From NCBI RefSeq assembly GCF_025698545.1, contig NC_068567.1, forward strand, positions 2,294,001-2,358,000: a stretch of 64,000 nucleotides of DNA, written 5' to 3'. Each line of letters starts with the position of its first letter. Position 1 is the first letter of the stretch. The position numbers were made by a program, and so were the translations under genes. This stretch comes from Gossypium raimondii (Eukaryota > Streptophyta > Magnoliopsida > Malvales > Malvaceae). The notes below the pieces were generated by a model that was not told the DNA's origin, did no database searches, and saw only the letters and a program-made list of their open reading frames with translations. Positions 59,829 through 64,000 of the stretch are shown here, in pieces.

Positions 59829-60575
59829 ATCATATGAAGAAAAAAAACAGTTTCAGTTATGAAGACAAAACAATCAATGTAATCTTGTTGACTGTTGTGA
59901 ATAAAAATAACACGTGTTCTTGGAAGAGATAATGTAATAACATCATCACATGTATCTTGGACTCTCAATGTTCTAAAACTTGGCTGTTGTTGCTCATTGT
60001 TGATATGATTTGGAGTATCCTAGGAGAGGTCCAAAAGGAAGTACAATGGGTAACAAACTTAAACCCAGGCCACAAGGTGTCCTAAGCCCATAGGAACACC
60101 AACTAGCAAGGGTTTGGAGTCATCCCCAACTACCGTTGGATCACTGTGAAAACAAAAGAGATGAATAAATATCGAGACAAACCATCATTCCTGCCTTCAT
60201 CCACCAAACCTTTAAATCTCTCATCGCATTCCTCTGATGACTCAGAGAGTAGTGAAGGAACTTAAAGAAACAGCTTGTTCCGGGTTCGTTCAGGATTCCG
60301 AAATGACTTAGAAAAAGCATCACCCCTTCTGGGAGAGGCAAGCCAGCTCCAACTTCAGTAAGCCATCAATAAGCATGGTCACATCTGACATGCATCTTAT
60401 TCATGGCTAGTTCTTTTAGAAATATTATTTTTAGAGTTTGAATTCAAGTTATCTCTTTTGAAATATAATGTGTTTTAACAAAACATTTTACATTTATTAA
60501 TTAATTAATAATGATATCTTTTAACGAGTAATGTGATAAAATTCATTAATAATGTGTAAATATATATATAAAAAG

Positions 60576-60660
60576 CTGATCGAGTCTTAGATCAGTTGAT
60601 ATCGATATTATTATCAGTATAAAAAGATATAGGTTTGAATGCGTTAAAGCACATTTATCC
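60576..60660 (+). repeat. SINE-like repeat, copy 7 (end of unit 2)
   Basis: GATCAGTTGATATCGATATT..GATATAGGTTTGAATGCG followed by TTAAAGCACATTTATCC. Confidence 0.5.
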
Positions 60661-60939
60661 TATAGGAATCCCACCGAATTAAATCTATAGCTCGGGCTGT
60701 TTTAACAATTTGGCTCAGTAAGCTTTTGTTGGATTAAAAGTTAGAACTTGGGATTACCCATACTGAAATTTTTTTATTTAATGAGTTTTAAATTTTGTTT
60801 TTAATAAGAGAAAAATATATTACATAATTTAGATTCGAATTTTAAGTTTAATGTAAATTAAATCCTTAAATTTAACAATAATTTTTTAATTAAATGATAA
60901 TAGCAATTTAATATATATTTGTTAATTAGTAGTTGAGTC

Positions 60940-63791
60940 TGTAATACCCCCTACCCGTATTCGTCGCCGAAATAGAGTATGAGGCATTACCAGATTTTAC
61001 CGAAATTTTTTTTTTTAGATAGATTTATCATATTCATAAGATAATTTCATCACATACCAAAACCAAAATTTGTTAGCCATACCAATGGCTAACCATACAT
61101 TCATTTCACATTAGCATCTAATTTACTAGCTTATACATGCCATTGATTTCCAAAATAAAGTTCCTTTATGTACCGAGATCTCGAGATTGATAGTGTGATG
61201 TGTCTCCGACCAAATCCGACTTCCGAGCTCTTAACTCTACAAACAGGGGAAAAAAAACAGGGTAAGCACTTTGTGCTTAGTAAGTTCATGCAACAGGAAT
61301 TATACTTACCATACTTATACATCCATCATTTAATAACACAAGCACACATCCAATTCACATAAACATATACCTATCACATACAAACTCAACCTCATACAAA
61401 TTCATTACAAAGATAAATGATTGATGAGCTCATCAATTCCATGATTTCCATTTCCTTGTTATTTTTCCATATTTATCCCGTTGAACTACTTGGAATTTCG
61501 ATGGATATTAGTGGTACACCTAAGTGTACAAATCGGGTCCGTCAATTCATATTCATGTGCACATTTCCATTTCAGAGAGCACACTCCATGAACCTCATCC
61601 TTACAATGGGATTACCAATCCGAGCTAAATCCTGTAATATAAACTCATAGAGTATTGTCGGGATTACCAGTCCAGGCTAAATCCCCTGCAACGACAATTA
61701 CTCTAATGAGCTTGGATCTGAATTACCAGTCCAGGCTAAATTCAGACCCTAATTCGGATTACCCGTCCGGGCTAAATCCATTTTCCACATATTCTTCGGG
61801 AGGGCTATATCAGGATAGGATCACCCGTCCGGGCTAGATCCTTTTTACCGTCAATTCCTTTTCAGAGATCCATCGAACTTTCCTTTCATTCAACCGGGAT
61901 TTATTTCCTCTTTTCATCAAGTATATCAATACTTCATCAATTATCATACAATAAACATCCAACTCATATTCACATCAATAACAAACATTTCAAGCATTTA
62001 TGAATATAATTCAAGTTACACGAACTTACCTCGATACTTGTTCGTAACCAAAAATCTACTAATCCCAAAATTTTTCTTTCCCTCGATCTTGCTTCGTATT
62101 TGAATTTTCCGGATCTAAATAAATAAATTTAATCATTAATCTAATACATTTCATGTTCATATGTAACTTTCTCTACAATTCCATTATTATTTATAGTGCA
62201 TTCAAAGCTGCCTCACTGAGTCACAGTCACTAAATTATTTATATCTTGAGCTACAGAACTCTAAATTAAGATCCGTTAATTTTCCCTGAAAATAGACTCA
62301 CATATCTTACTACCATAAAAATTTCAGAATTTTTTGTTTAGCCAATAAGTACAGTTTATTCTTTAAAGTTTCCCCTGTTTCACTGTATGACAGTTCTGAC
62401 CCCTCTTCACTAAAAATTAATTATCTCACTGTACAGAATTAGGATGATGCTTCCCTTTATTTCTTCAGAAAATAGACTCATTAATGATTCTAAGCATATA
62501 AATTATAACTCATAATCATTTTTGTACAATTTTTAATGATTTTCCAAATTCAGAACAGGGGAACCCGAATTCATTCTGACCTTGTCTCACAAAATCTATT
62601 ATATCTCATGATTTACAATTCCATTGCTTACACCTTTTCTTTTATAAGAAACTAGACTCAATAAGATTTAATTTCATATTTTATTCATCCTCTAATTCGA
62701 TCTCTACAATTTTTGGTGATTTTTCAAAGTCAGAGTACTGCTGCTGTCCAAAACTGTTTTAGTGCATGGTGTTAATTACCATTTTTCCCTTAAACTTTCA
62801 ACAATGATAATTTCGTCCCTGCTCAATTAACCTCTCAATTGAGCTGATTTTTCTCAATAAACACTTTATTATATCACTTTAAACTACCTTATAACCTTTG
62901 AAAATCAGAATTTCAGCACTAAACTTTAATTCCAGACGTTTTCACAATTAGGTCCTACAAATCAATTTCTATTGGAATTACCTAATAAAATCATCTCATA
63001 AACAAATTAAAGCATCAATTTCATCCTATTTCCTCATAAAATTCCAGCACATATTCATATCAACTTTCAATATCATTCACAAAATCAAAAACTAATGAAT
63101 TTAGTAATAGGACCTAGTTGTAAAAGTCTTAGAAACACAAAAATTACAAGAAAAAGGCAAGAATTAACTCACTTGGTGCAAAAATTATGAAAAAGCCAGC
63201 TTGAAGAAACCCTTAGGACGTTTTTGGCTGATGGGAATGCAGAAAAATAAAGAGGAATCTAGATAATTCCACTTTAGTCCTAACTTTTAAAGCAAATTTT
63301 GTAATATTCCAATTTTACCCTTATTTCTTCAATTCTCCTGATTTTTCTCAGCGTATGCCGCCCAAAATATCTCCTTTTGGGGTTATTTTCAATATATGTC
63401 CCTGCTCATTTCACAATTAAGCTATTTAATCCCTCTAGTAACTTTTACACCTTTTTCAATTTAGTCCTTTTTACTTAATTGACTACCCAAACATTAAAAT
63501 TTTCTAACGAAATTTTAATACCATATTACTAACACTTCATAAATATTTATAAAAATATTTTTGACTCGGTTTCTGAGATCAAGTCTCGATATCTCATTTT
63601 ACCTAATTTCTTCAATAATTTCTTTTTCTAACTAACTCGCTTAATCAAGTAAAATTTTTCTATCGATATTTTCATACGATTTTTCCTATCATATCAATAT
63701 TCATGCAAAAATATTAAAATAAATTTCTCTTTAAATCGGATTTGTGGTTACGAAACCACTATTCCGATAATTTTGAATTTGGGCCATTACA
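60940..63791. mobile_element. Solo LTR (gypsy-type), 2852 bp
   Basis: It starts TGTAATACCCCC and ends GGGCCATTACA (6-bp inverted ends), with a perfect target duplication GAGTC at 60935-60939 and 63792-63796. It shares the 5' word TCGTCGCCG..GAGGCATTACCAG with the other two solo LTRs and the 3' word GAAACCACTATTCCGAT with the one at 1897. Hairpin array at 61609-61841. No internal domain and no ORF of note. Confidence 0.92.
61609..61841. repeat. Array of five 24-bp hairpin units inside solo LTR
   Basis: Units at 61609-61632, 61661-61684, 61720-61743, 61756-61779 and 61818-61841. Form: outer arm, ACC, inner palindrome, CT(A), outer arm. Outer arms are GGATT/AATCC in units 1, 2 and 4, GAATT/AATTC in unit 3, and GGATC/GATCC in unit 5. 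The inner part is CCCGTCCGGG in units 4 and 5 and CCAGTCCAGG in 2 and 3. Confidence 0.88.
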
Positions 63792-63796
63792 GAGTC

Positions 63797-64000
63797 CTTC
63801 GGTTTATTGACTAAAGGCGGTTACTCTATATGTCGCATGTTCCGATAAATTATAAAACTGATCATTAAATTATTGTCTTCAGTTTATTTTTTATCATTGA
63901 ACTATTATTTTTATTTAATCACTAAACTTTTCAAATCAAATATTTTAATTTGAAGTTGATTTGAGCATTTTTTATTAGTCTAATAATAAATTTAACTCTC
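63797..64000. other. AT-rich flank
   Basis: Nothing recognisable up to the window end. Confidence 0.4.

Larger units (their letters stand above)
55215..60650. repeat. Tandem duplication unit 2 carrying selenium-binding protein gene
   Basis: Direct repeat of 48935-54330, same orientation and gene content. Intron 2 is longer than in unit 1 (594 against 431 bp) owing to an insertion at about 57880-58010. Confidence 0.9.

Noticed and set aside
61417..61837. Plus-strand open frames in the 60940 LTR
   Set aside because: Translation of the hairpin array; no start context or homology.
1..64000. tRNA and rRNA genes
   Set aside because: I saw only tRNA-like boxes in SINE-like repeats, no full cloverleaf and no rRNA.

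Overview
The window is plant nuclear DNA: AT-rich, with intron-containing genes whose junctions are GT..AG, tandem plant gene families, and dense LTR-retrotransposon debris. The LTR families (TGTAACACCC..GTTACA ends) and protein families suggest a Malvaceae genome, most likely cotton (Gossypium). That species call is inference from recognition, not proof.

Layout. 1-35.7 kb is a repeat-rich cluster of Cf-9-like leucine-rich-repeat receptor-like proteins (LRR-RLPs). It holds one RLP split by a Ty1/copia insertion and truncated at its 3' end (17419-24710), and one nearly complete RLP with a late frameshift (25715-28902). It also holds RLP relics at 3.0-3.8 kb and 29.7-30.0 kb and further RLP-type upstream blocks at 10.2 and 31.5 kb. 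Interspersed are two full-length related copia elements with target-site duplications (3788-8699 minus, 19119-24089 plus), two solo LTRs with perfect 5-bp target duplications (1897-2994, 11699-14460) and a decayed gypsy-type LTR/gag fragment present in two copies (1-1073 and 33711-35745). Several blocks of 1-10 kb recur at 29-35 kb, so the cluster grew by segmental duplication.

38-46.4 kb is a gene island with clean reading frames: a TMK-type LRR receptor kinase (two exons), a secreted GH17 beta-1,3-glucanase with an X8/CBM43 domain (three exons), and an intronless PLS-class PPR protein with a DYW-type C-terminus.

46.4-60.7 kb holds a long-arm foldback element, then a direct tandem duplication of about 5.4 kb. 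Each unit carries a complete six-exon selenium-binding protein (methanethiol oxidase family) gene with identical exon lengths. SINE-like tRNA-type repeats sit near the unit ends. A third solo LTR (60940-63791) closes the window.

The genes do not form a pathway. The RLPs and the TMK kinase are cell-surface receptors, the glucanase acts on callose or fungal wall glucan, the PPR acts in organelle RNA processing, and the SBPs act in sulfur metabolism or detoxification.

Most noteworthy signals: (1) nearly all differences between the paired LTRs of both copia elements fall at CAG/CTG trinucleotides, and a 978-nt stretch of one element contains no CTG at all, which suggests an error or mutation process tied to CHG-methylated DNA; (2) two solo LTRs carry arrays of short hairpin units whose arms change in a compensatory way; (3) the RLP has an exact 98-codon internal tandem duplication.
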